From NCBI GenBank assembly GCA_946620335.1, contig CAMONF010000248.1:1-6087 (forward strand): a stretch of 6,087 nucleotides of DNA. The letters run 5' to 3'. This stretch comes from an uncultured Clostridia bacterium. GTDB lineage: Bacteria > Bacillota > Clostridia > Lachnospirales > Lachnospiraceae. The notes below the pieces were generated by a model that was not told where the DNA came from, ran no database searches, and saw nothing but the letters and a program-made list of their open reading frames with translations. Positions 1-5,987 of the stretch are shown here, piece by piece (within the stretch, counting starts at the first letter, position 1; each line of letters opens with the position of its first letter). The translations under genes were made by a program, and so were the position numbers.

Positions 1-85
1 AGAATCAGGGACGGTTCCTTTTCCCAGTTTTCTTTGAAAACCGGGAATCCTGGACTGTTCCTTTTTCACTTTCCTTTGAAAATGA
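1..85. repeat. Head-to-tail repeat units (about 42 bp), degenerate
   Basis: Two tandem units begin with GAATC at positions 2 and 45, and a third begins at 86 inside the adjoining inverted repeat. Each unit reads GAATCAGGGACGGTTCC, then CTTTTCCCAGTTTTC, a 3-base TTT/TTC centre, and the first bases of the opposite arm (GAAAA...). The unit at 2-44 matches the core of the intact palindromes closely. The unit at 45-85 has diverged (for example GAATCCTGGACTGTTCC) and is two bases shorter. The units are therefore half-hairpins: left arm, loop and a stub of right arm, repeated in the same direction. The array may continue left of the window. No coding sequence is seen here. Confidence 0.8.
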
Positions 86-157
86 GAATCAGGGACGGTT
101 CCTTTTCCCAGTTTTCTTCGAAAACTGGGAAAAGGAACCGTCCCTGATTCTCATTTT
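79..157. repeat. Perfect inverted repeat, 38-bp arms, 3-base loop (copy A); probable terminator
   Basis: Bases 79-116 are exactly complementary to 120-157, around the loop TTC (117-119). The core arm is GAATCAGGGACGGTTCC followed by CTTTTCCCAGTTTTC. The outer arm is AAAATGA on the left and TCATTTT on the right. The hairpin lies 13 bp beyond the stop of the phosphoribosyltransferase gene. It could end that minus-strand transcript, although the minus-strand T-tract is only four bases, while the plus-strand side has six Ts (154-159). An RNA copy would form a very stable double-stranded stem. The same core recurs at 5997-6061. The family looks like a dispersed palindromic (REP- or MITE-like) element; that class assignment is inference. 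Confidence 0.9.
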
Positions 158-170
158 TTATCCCACATGA

Positions 171-809
171 TCAGAGCGGCGAGTAGCCGAAGCCGTTGCA
201 GATGGCGTCGACCTTGATGCCCTTCCTGCACATGGGGCAGTCGCGGTGCCTGTAGGCCTCGTAATCCGGGACATCTCTCCTGTCGAAGATGGAGAAGACC
301 GGAAGACCGGCTACAGCGCTGACGGCTGAGAAGATGGCGGATATACCGACCACCTCCCCGCCGTAGTAGTTGATGGACTCAACGGCCCGGCTGATGGTCC
401 GGCCGGTGGTGGCGGAAGCCAGGACGACCAGGACCTTCTTGTTCCTGACCATCATTATCGTGTTCTCCCGGAAGATCATCTGACCGGAAAGGTCATACTC
501 GGGAGCCGTGATGTACATGGTCTTGTGGGCATTTGTGGAGAGGACGCCGGCCTTGGTGAGGTCGTCGGCCAGATAGGCGCCGATGATTTCGGTCCCATCC
601 ATGCAGATAATGGTGTCGATCTTGGTGCTGACATTGTAGTACTCCGCCATGGCCCTGGCCACTGCCTTGGCCTCGCTCTGCCGTCTCATCATGGCTGTCA
701 TATCCACATACTTGTTGATATGGGAGTTCGGCGTCACGAAATGCCCCGGGACAACTCTCAGGACGATGTCAGGGTACCGCTTGGAATTGATCTTCACATA
801 ATCGTTCAT
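171..809 (-). CDS. PyrE-like phosphoribosyltransferase family protein
   Basis: A 212-residue protein with a type I phosphoribosyltransferase fold related to orotate phosphoribosyltransferase (PyrE), which would join a base to PRPP in the cytoplasm. The PRPP-loop region is recognisable at about residues 126-138 (VLVVLASATTGRT). It keeps TTGxT but has Leu-Ala where active family members usually carry two acidic residues that hold the PRPP ribose. The C-terminus has a CPMC motif (191-194), resembling the Cys-rich tails of some PyrE proteins and perhaps binding metal. The start ATG at 807-809 is preceded by AGGAGG (complement of 815-820) with 5-base spacing. It lies 68 bp downstream of the EF-G-like gene on the same strand, so co-transcription is likely. 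No pyrimidine-pathway gene is adjacent, so orotate as substrate is unproven. The family call is confident; the activity is not. Confidence 0.75.
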   Translation of the reverse strand: MNDYVKINSKRYPDIVLRVVPGHFVTPNSHINKYVDMTAMMRRQSEAKAVARAMAEYYNVSTKIDTIICMDGTEIIGAYLADDLTKAGVLSTNAHKTMYITAPEYDLSGQMIFRENTIMMVRNKKVLVVLASATTGRTISRAVESINYYGGEVVGISAIFSAVSAVAGLPVFSIFDRRDVPDYEAYRHRDCPMCRKGIKVDAICNGFGYSPL

Positions 810-814
810 GGCTA

Positions 815-820
815 CCTCCT
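815..820 (-). promoter_or_regulatory. Ribosome binding site of the phosphoribosyltransferase gene
   Basis: On the minus strand this reads AGGAGG, a full Shine-Dalgarno match, five bases before the ATG at 807-809. It fixes the start codon. The 68-bp spacer between the two minus-strand genes (810-877) otherwise shows a 7-base direct repeat (CCCAGGC on the minus strand) and no T-tailed hairpin, which supports read-through from the upstream gene. Confidence 0.8.
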
Positions 821-877
821 TCTGAATCAGATGCCTGGGTCATTGGCTGCGAAAAACAATGCCGGACCGCCTGGGAA

Positions 878-2977
878 TCAATCCTCAGCGTCCTCAGCCA
901 GAGCCGCCTGGCGGGCAGCGATCTGCTTCTCCTGAACGTCGGCCGGAGCCTGCTCATATCTGGCGAACTCATAGGAGAACTCGCCCTGGCCGCCTGTCAT
1001 GGAGCGGAGAACGGTGCTGTAGCCGTAGAGCTCCATCTGCGGGATGTCGGCCTCGATGATGGTGTTGCCATGATGGTCCGGATCCGGGTTCATGCCCAGG
1101 ACGCGGCCGCGCCTCTTGTTGAGGTCGCCCATGACATCGCCTGTGAAGTCGTTCTTGACAGTGACCTTGAGGTTGACGATCGGCTCAAGGAGAACAGCGC
1201 CGGCCTTGAGGAAGCCTTCCTTGAAGGCCATGCGGGTGGCGGTCTTGAAGGCCTGTTCGGAGGAGTCTACCGGATGGTATGATCCATCGTAGAGGGTAGC
1301 CTTGACGCCGACGACCGGATAAGCAGCCAGGGGGCCCTTCTGGACGGACTCGGCGAGACCCTTCTCAACGGCCGGATAGTAGTTCTTGGGAACGGAACCG
1401 CCGACGACTTCGATAGCGAACTCGTAGGGCTCGAGCATGTTGCCGCTCGGCTCGAAGCGCATCTTGACGTGACCGTACTGGCCGTGTCCGCCGGTCTGCT
1501 TCTTGTACTTGGAGTCCACATCGGACTTCTTGCGGATGGTCTCGCGGAAGGCGACCTTCGGCTCGAGGAGCTCGATGTCGACCTTGTATCTCTCCTTCAG
1601 CTTACTCTTGATGATCTCGATCTGCTGGTCGCCGATACCGTAGATCAGGGTCTGGCGGTTGGCAGCGTCGTTGACATACTTGAAGGACTGGTCCTCAGCA
1701 GCCAGCTTGGAGAGGGACTGGGCGATCTTGTCTTCCTCACCCTTCTTGACAGCCTTATAGCGCTGGTAGGTGTAAGGTGTGGAGATGACGGTCTTCGGGA
1801 AGACGACCGGGGAAGTCTTGGAGGAGAGGGAATCGCCGGTGGCGACGTCGCCCATCTTGGCCAGGGCGCCGATATCGCCGGCGTAGAGCTCCGGAACCTC
1901 GCTGGCGCTCTTGCCGCACATGACGTACAGCTTGCCCAGACGCTCTTCGGACTGCTCAGTCACGTTGTAGAGGGTGTCGTCGGACTTGAGGACGCCGGAC
2001 ATGACCTTGATATAGCTGTACTTGCCGATGAAGGGGTCAGCGGAGGTCTTCCAGACGTAGGCGGTCTTCATTTTCTCCGGATCATAGTCGGCATCGAAGG
2101 CGGAGTCGTCCTTGGTGTTGGTGCCGGAGACCTTCTTCTGGGCCGGGCTCGGCATGTAGGCGACCAGCTCGTCCAGCAGGCCCTTGACGCCCTGCAGGTT
2201 GACGGAGGAACCGAAGACGACCGGGACCAGCTCGCCGGCGTGGACGCTGGCGGAGAGGGTCTCCTCGATTTCTTCAGGGGTGAACTCATCGCCGCCGAAG
2301 TAGCGCTCCATGAACTCCTCGCTGGTCTCAGCGACGGATTCCATCATGGCCTCATGGTACTCTTCGTAGACGTCCTGGACGTCGGCGGGGATGGCGATCT
2401 CAGTCTTCTGGCCCTTGCTGGTGACGTTGTAAGCCGTCTGGCGGATGACATCCACATAGCCGGAGAACTTGCCGCCCTGGTAGACCGGGACCTGGATCGG
2501 AGCGATGTTGGTGCCCAGGTTGTCGCGCAGGTTGGAGATGATATCCTGGTAGTTGACATCCTGGTTGTCCATATTGGACACATAGATGATACGCGGAAGT
2601 TTATTCTTCTCACAGACATTCCAGGCCTTTTCCGTGCCGACCTGAACGCCGTCCTTGCCGGAAATGCAGATCACAGCGCCGTCCGCCACACCGGCAGCCT
2701 CTTCGACTTCGCCCACGAAATCGAAATAGCCCGGGGTGTCCAGGATGTTGATCTTGCACTTGTTCCACTCGATGGGGATGACAGAACCGGAAATGGAGAA
2801 CTTTCTCCTGATCTCTTCCTTGTCAAAGTCGGAGATGGTCGTTCCGTCAGCCACATTGCCGAGTCGGGTAGTGATACCGGAAACAAAGGCCATCGCCTCG
2901 ACGAGGGAGGTCTTTCCGGCTCCACCATGCCCAAGCAAAACTACGTTACGAATGCTGTCTGTTTTATAGACGTTCAT
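878..2977 (-). CDS. Elongation factor G-like translational GTPase (EF-G paralogue)
   Basis: A 699-residue protein with full EF-G architecture, close to normal EF-G length. The GTPase domain has P-loop GHGGAGKTS (16-24), G3 DTPGYFDF (80-87) and a G5-like GSS (256-258). Domain II is at about 300-385, III about 395-470, IV about 475-600 (TGGHGQYGHV at 495-504; tip YHPVDSSEQAF at 567-577, keeping the His that matches E. coli H583) and V about 600-690. GHGGAGKT and Tyr in place of the catalytic His of DTPGH mark the EF-G-like paralogue group rather than housekeeping FusA. The G4 position reads SNMD (134-137) instead of NKMD. A ribosome-associated role is likely, but whether it drives translocation is unknown. 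It is not a TetM-type protein as judged by length and motifs. GGGAGG lies five bases before the ATG. It is first gene of a probable operon with the downstream phosphoribosyltransferase. Confidence 0.9.
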   Translation of the reverse strand: MNVYKTDSIRNVVLLGHGGAGKTSLVEAMAFVSGITTRLGNVADGTTISDFDKEEIRRKFSISGSVIPIEWNKCKINILDTPGYFDFVGEVEEAAGVADGAVICISGKDGVQVGTEKAWNVCEKNKLPRIIYVSNMDNQDVNYQDIISNLRDNLGTNIAPIQVPVYQGGKFSGYVDVIRQTAYNVTSKGQKTEIAIPADVQDVYEEYHEAMMESVAETSEEFMERYFGGDEFTPEEIEETLSASVHAGELVPVVFGSSVNLQGVKGLLDELVAYMPSPAQKKVSGTNTKDDSAFDADYDPEKMKTAYVWKTSADPFIGKYSYIKVMSGVLKSDDTLYNVTEQSEERLGKLYVMCGKSASEVPELYAGDIGALAKMGDVATGDSLSSKTSPVVFPKTVISTPYTYQRYKAVKKGEEDKIAQSLSKLAAEDQSFKYVNDAANRQTLIYGIGDQQIEIIKSKLKERYKVDIELLEPKVAFRETIRKKSDVDSKYKKQTGGHGQYGHVKMRFEPSGNMLEPYEFAIEVVGGSVPKNYYPAVEKGLAESVQKGPLAAYPVVGVKATLYDGSYHPVDSSEQAFKTATRMAFKEGFLKAGAVLLEPIVNLKVTVKNDFTGDVMGDLNKRRGRVLGMNPDPDHHGNTIIEADIPQMELYGYSTVLRSMTGGQGEFSYEFARYEQAPADVQEKQIAARQAALAEDAED

Positions 2978-2982
2978 GATTA

Positions 2983-2988
2983 CCTCCC
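2983..2988 (-). promoter_or_regulatory. Ribosome binding site of the EF-G-like gene
   Basis: The minus strand reads GGGAGG, five bases before the ATG at 2975-2977. It supports the chosen start. The leader from the predicted transcription start near 3001 to the ATG is only about 24 bases, leaving no room for a riboswitch downstream of this promoter. Confidence 0.75.
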
Positions 2989-3007
2989 AAAAACAAAGTC
3001 TGCACGT

Positions 3008-3036
3008 ATTTTACTAAATAAAGCGTAATTATTCAA
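3008..3036 (-). promoter_or_regulatory. Sigma-A-type promoter for the EF-G-like operon
   Basis: On the minus strand a -35 box TTGAAT (complement of 3031-3036) and a -10 box TAAAAT (complement of 3008-3013) are separated by exactly 17 bases. Each box matches the consensus at most positions. A transcription start near 3001 would give a short leader. Directly upstream of the -35 box is an interrupted palindrome, GCCTT-CT-AAGGC (3037-3048), which could be a protein binding site, though this is only inferred from its position. Confidence 0.7.
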
Positions 3037-3229
3037 GCCTTCTAAGGCAATAATGCCAAAATAATTCCCTCTTTCCTTCCTTTGCCACCGTCAAAGCGGT
3101 CATTTGGAGGGCTTTTTTTCATATTTTGTGCCTCTTTATATATAAGAAAGCAAGTTCCCTCGCCGGCATTTATTTAAAAAAAATGTAAGGATTTGACCGC
3201 CGAAATTGGGCCTGCCGCACCGCCCCTTC
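3037..3229. other. AT-rich divergent intergenic segment without a gene
   Basis: This is the central part of the 354-bp gap between the divergent operons. It contains the GCCTT/AAGGC palindrome (3037-3048), a short ACCG/CGGT hairpin (3087-3100) followed nine bases after a 12-base gap by a seven-T tract (3113-3119), and a 10-base palindrome TTATATATAA (3136-3145). The T-tract is not directly attached to the hairpin, so I do not call a terminator or attenuator. No convincing open reading frame with a ribosome binding site is seen on either strand, and no T-box consensus was recognised. Confidence 0.6.
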
Positions 3230-3258
3230 TTTACAAAATCGAAAAAATGCGTTTTAAT
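3230..3258 (+). promoter_or_regulatory. Sigma-A-type promoter for tyrA-aroA
   Basis: A -35 box TTTACA (3230-3235) and -10 box TTTAAT (3253-3258) are separated by 17 bases; each is one mismatch from the consensus TTGACA and TATAAT. Transcription would begin near 3265, giving a leader of about 67 bases before the tyrA ATG at 3332. The in-frame ATGs at 3257 and 3260 overlap or abut this -10 box, which argues against their use as tyrA starts. Confidence 0.6.
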
Positions 3259-3268
3259 GATGTATCGA

Positions 3269-3299
3269 CAGGGCTTTTGCCGTGGCAAGCAGTGCCCTG
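3269..3299 (+). promoter_or_regulatory. Leader hairpin in the tyrA 5' untranslated region
   Basis: CAGGGC (3269-3274) pairs with GCCCTG (3294-3299), and inside it TTGC (3277-3280) pairs with GCAA (3285-3288) around the tetraloop CGTG. The two stems are joined by a small asymmetric internal loop. The hairpin would sit almost at the 5' end of the predicted transcript and is not followed by a T-tract, so it is not an intrinsic terminator. It may stabilise the mRNA or bind a regulator; its role is unknown. Confidence 0.45.
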
Positions 3300-3316
3300 A
3301 TTATATGAAAAAGAAC

Positions 3317-3324
3317 GGGGAGAG
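3317..3324 (+). promoter_or_regulatory. Ribosome binding site that sets the tyrA start
   Basis: GGGGAGAG lies seven bases before the ATG at 3332-3334. The reading frame is open upstream to an ATG at 3206, with further in-frame ATGs at 3257, 3260 and 3305, but none of these has a comparable Shine-Dalgarno sequence. The Rossmann-fold glycine motif starts 14 residues after the chosen Met, the usual position. Confidence 0.75.
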
Positions 3325-3331
3325 TTCACAC

Positions 3332-4447
3332 ATGATAAGTCAGGAACAAGGTTTTCAAAGGATAGGCTTCATCGGCCTGGGCCTGATCGGCGGCTCCATC
3401 GCCAGGACCCTGCGGCGGACGTCCCCGGACAAGTATCTCATGGCCTATAACCGCAGCCGGAGCGTCACGGAGCAGGCAATAGCCGAGGGCGTCATCGACG
3501 AGGCTGTCGGCGAGGACCTGGCGGGAATGGAGACTTGTGATCTCATTTTCCTCTGCGTGCCGGTGGTATCCGCCCTGCCCTTCATGGACCGCCTGAAGGC
3601 GATCATCGGCCCGGATACCCTCCTGACCGACGTGGGCTCCGTAAAAAATGAAATCCATGACTACGCCGAGCGGATCGGCCTCGGCGGCGCCTTCATCGGC
3701 GGCCACCCCATGGCCGGTTCGGAGAAGACCGGCTATGCCAGCTCCACGGACCACCTTCTGGACAACGCCTGGTATATCCTGACGCCCGGCAGCGAGGTCT
3801 CCGTGGACCGGATCGGCGCTCTCCACGCCCTCGTCGCGGACATGGGCGCCCTGCCCCTCATCATGACCTGCGACGAGCACGATCAGGTGACGGCGGCCAT
3901 CTCCCATCTGCCCCACGTGATCTCCGCCTCCCTTGTCAACCTGGTCCACGATCTGGACGGACCGGAGAAGTACATGAAGACGGTGGCGGCCGGCGGCTTC
4001 CGCGACATCACCCGGATTTCTTCCTCCTCGCCCCAGATGTGGCAGGAGATCTGCATGTCCAATTCCAGGAACATCTGCCGCGTCCTGGATGCCTATATGT
4101 CCAGGCTCATCGACTACCGGCTGGCCATCCGCAGCGAGGACGCGGACGAGCTCCTCAGGATCTTCACCGCCTGCAAGGACTACCGCGACAGCTTCAACGC
4201 CGACATCGGCAGCTCCCTCTTCCGGGAATTCAGGCTCTACATGGACCTGGTGGACGAGGCGGGCAGCATCGCGACCATCGCCACCCAGCTGGCCGTCAAC
4301 AATATTTCCATCAAGAACATCGGCATCGTACACAACCGCGAGTACGAGCAGGGCGTTCTCAGGATCGTCTTCTACGACCAGGCCGCCCTGGACGCGGCGA
4401 TCCGCGTCCTCACCGCCCGAAACTACCACCTGTACCTGAACAGCTGA
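3332..4447 (+). CDS. tyrA: Prephenate dehydrogenase with C-terminal ACT domain
   Basis: A 371-residue cytoplasmic enzyme that oxidatively decarboxylates prephenate to 4-hydroxyphenylpyruvate with NAD(P)+, the committed step to tyrosine. The N-terminal Rossmann domain has GLGLIGGS (15-22). Catalytic-region motifs are DVGSVK (100-105), GGHPMAGSEKTGY (123-135), SHLPH (191-195) and GGFRDITRI (221-229). These contain the Ser, the two His and the Arg (S103, H125, H192, R228) that match functional residues known in Aquifex TyrA. Residues about 299-371 form an ACT domain (LVDEAGSIATIATQLAVNN...), which in this family usually mediates feedback inhibition by tyrosine. The start was moved from the longest frame (3206) to 3332 because of its ribosome binding site and the position of the Rossmann motif. 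There is no chorismate mutase domain. It is first gene of a likely operon with aroA 184 bp downstream. Confidence 0.95.
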   Translation: MISQEQGFQRIGFIGLGLIGGSIARTLRRTSPDKYLMAYNRSRSVTEQAIAEGVIDEAVGEDLAGMETCDLIFLCVPVVSALPFMDRLKAIIGPDTLLTDVGSVKNEIHDYAERIGLGGAFIGGHPMAGSEKTGYASSTDHLLDNAWYILTPGSEVSVDRIGALHALVADMGALPLIMTCDEHDQVTAAISHLPHVISASLVNLVHDLDGPEKYMKTVAAGGFRDITRISSSSPQMWQEICMSNSRNICRVLDAYMSRLIDYRLAIRSEDADELLRIFTACKDYRDSFNADIGSSLFREFRLYMDLVDEAGSIATIATQLAVNNISIKNIGIVHNREYEQGVLRIVFYDQAALDAAIRVLTARNYHLYLNS

Positions 4448-4631
4448 CCGGACACCGGCAGGCTTTCCGGCAGGCGAAGATGCGCCAGTACGGCCGAATC
4501 CGGCCAACACCGGCATGGCGGCCGCTGCCATACGACTGTTCCCGAGACAGGGCAGACAGGCGCAGGCCTCCTGCCGTCTCCGGCGCCAAGTCCTCCCATT
4601 TATATCATTACCATTCACGAGAGGTCTTTTT
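4448..4631 (+). other. GC-rich tyrA-aroA intergenic spacer
   Basis: This 184-bp gap holds a 9-base direct repeat CCGGCAGGC (4455-4463 and 4467-4475) and an ATGGC/GCCAT hairpin (4515-4531), but no T-tailed terminator and no good promoter. The aroA frame is open through part of it, from an ATG at 4515, but that extension has no ribosome binding site and would add 39 residues before the family's normal N-terminus. Co-transcription of tyrA and aroA is therefore the simpler reading. Confidence 0.5.
4619..4625 (+). promoter_or_regulatory. Ribosome binding site that sets the aroA start
   Basis: GAGAGGT ends six bases before the ATG at 4632-4634. It selects this start over the in-frame ATG at 4515. 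Translation from 4632 gives the usual EPSP synthase N-terminus, with the PGDKS motif about 16 residues in. Confidence 0.75.
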
Positions 4632-5987
4632 ATGAAAATAGAACCCGTCCGCGCGCTCAGGGGCTCCGTCACGGTCCCCGGCGACAAGTCCATATCCCAC
4701 CGGGCTATCATGCTGGGAGCCATCTCTGAGGGAGACACCCGCATCGAAGGCTTTCTCCGCAGCGCCGACTGCCTGGCCACCATCGACTGCATGCGCCGTC
4801 TGGGCGTTATGATCGACGTCATCGACCGGAACGAGTATGACCCGGAGGATACCAGTTCCGTGGTCATCGTCCGGGGCAAGGGCCTTCACGGTCTCCGGGA
4901 GCCAAGGCAGACCCTGGACGCCATGAACAGCGGCACCACTGTCCGGCTCCTCTCCGGCATCCTGGCCGGCCAGCCATTTACGACCCAGATCACCGGAGAC
5001 CGTTCCCTCAAAAAGCGCCCCATGAAACGGATCATACAGCCGCTTTCTGAGATGGGTTGCCGCATCAGCTCCCAGACAGCCACCGATACGCTCCCGCTGA
5101 CCATCACCGGCGGCGAGCTCCACGGGATCCAGTACAGGAGCGCGGTGGCCTCGGCCCAGGTCAAGTCCTGCGTCCTCCTGGCCGGGCTCTATGCCCAGGA
5201 GCCGACCTATTACATCGAGCCGGCCCTCTCCAGGAACCACACGGAGCTTATGCTCTCCGCCTTCGGCGCCAATTTAAAGACCAAGACGGACCGCGAGGGG
5301 CGGCCGGGTGTTATCATTTACCCGGGTACCATCCTCCGGGGACAGAGTCTGACCGTTCCCGGCGACATCTCCTCCGCGGCCTACTTCATCGCCGCAGGCC
5401 TGCTCGCCCCACATTCGGAGATCACCCTCTACAACGTGGGCATCAACGAGACCCGTGACGGCATCCTCCGGGTCGTCCGCGCCATGGGCGGCTCCCTCCG
5501 CGCGGTCAACGTCCGCATGGAAGGCCGGGAGCCCGTAGCCGACCTCATCGTCCGCTCCTCCAGCCTCACCGGGACCACCATCGGCGGCAGCCTCATCCCC
5601 CCCCTGATCGACGAGCTGCCCATCATCGCGGTCATGGCGGCCTGCGCCGAGGGCGACACCGTCATCCGCGACGCTGGCGAGCTCCGGGTCAAGGAGTCCG
5701 ACCGGCTGAAGGCCATCGTGGAGAATCTGACAGCCCTGGGCGTCACTGTCCGGGAGACCGAGACCGGTATGGTCATCGAAGGCAAGGGCGTCAAGGCCCG
5801 CCGCCGGCCCGGCCGCATGGGCATCTTCAAGGGCGGCGTCATCGATCCTCTGGACGACCACCGGCTGGCCATGGCCTTCTCCGTCGCCGGACTCGTCGCG
5901 GACGATCCCATCACCATCACGAACACGGACTGCGTCGGCATCTCCTACCCGGACTTCTACGAGGACCTGGCAGCGCTGACGGTATGA
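4632..5987 (+). CDS. aroA: 3-phosphoshikimate 1-carboxyvinyltransferase (EPSP synthase)
   Basis: A 451-residue cytoplasmic enzyme of the shikimate pathway that transfers the enolpyruvyl group of phosphoenolpyruvate to shikimate 3-phosphate, giving EPSP. Conserved motifs run in order: PGDKSISHR (16-24), NSGTTVR (99-105), GDRSLKKRPM (122-131), SAQVK (174-178), RNHTE (201-205), PGDISSAA (243-250), NETR (272-275), IDELP (326-330, with the catalytic-region Asp), RVKESDRLK (352-360) and DDHRLAM (408-414). All key residues that I can place are present and length is normal. The set GDKS, SAQxK, RxHTE and NxTR is the signature used for class II EPSP synthases. The start at 4632 is chosen by ribosome binding site. 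It is the last gene before a long palindromic hairpin that begins directly after the stop codon. Confidence 0.96.
   Translation: MKIEPVRALRGSVTVPGDKSISHRAIMLGAISEGDTRIEGFLRSADCLATIDCMRRLGVMIDVIDRNEYDPEDTSSVVIVRGKGLHGLREPRQTLDAMNSGTTVRLLSGILAGQPFTTQITGDRSLKKRPMKRIIQPLSEMGCRISSQTATDTLPLTITGGELHGIQYRSAVASAQVKSCVLLAGLYAQEPTYYIEPALSRNHTELMLSAFGANLKTKTDREGRPGVIIYPGTILRGQSLTVPGDISSAAYFIAAGLLAPHSEITLYNVGINETRDGILRVVRAMGGSLRAVNVRMEGREPVADLIVRSSSLTGTTIGGSLIPPLIDELPIIAVMAACAEGDTVIRDAGELRVKESDRLKAIVENLTALGVTVRETETGMVIEGKGVKARRRPGRMGIFKGGVIDPLDDHRLAMAFSVAGLVADDPITITNTDCVGISYPDFYEDLAALTV

Noticed and set aside
1..157. CRISPR array
   Set aside because: The units are contiguous with no unique spacers, and the repeats diverge from each other; they are half-palindromes rather than repeat-spacer units.
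1469..3028. A 519-codon plus-strand open frame antisense to the EF-G-like gene
   Set aside because: It mirrors the coding frame of a well-recognised GTPase, is dominated by Leu, Val, Gly and Asp in a low-complexity fashion, has no recognisable domain and no ribosome binding site. GC-biased third positions explain it.
3029..3103. A 24-codon minus-strand open frame in the divergent gap (possible leader peptide)
   Set aside because: No ribosome binding site, overlap with the -35 box of the EF-G-like promoter, and no run of regulatory codons.
3087..3119. Hairpin plus T-tract resembling an attenuator or terminator
   Set aside because: The stem is only four base pairs and the seven-T tract lies twelve bases beyond it; no gene on the plus strand ends upstream within the window.
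3206..3331. N-terminal extension of TyrA from the ATG at 3206, 3257 or 3305
   Set aside because: No ribosome binding site precedes these ATGs, two of them overlap or abut the predicted -10 box, and the added residues fall before the normal start of the Rossmann fold.
4515..4631. N-terminal extension of AroA from the ATG at 4515
   Set aside because: It lacks a ribosome binding site, and its Ala/Arg/Gln-rich residues match no EPSP synthase N-terminus; the ATG at 4632 has a good site and the usual N-terminal sequence.
3326..4879. A 517-codon minus-strand open frame across tyrA and the start of aroA
   Set aside because: It overlaps two clear genes on the opposite strand and crosses their spacer, has no family motif and reads as a codon-bias shadow.
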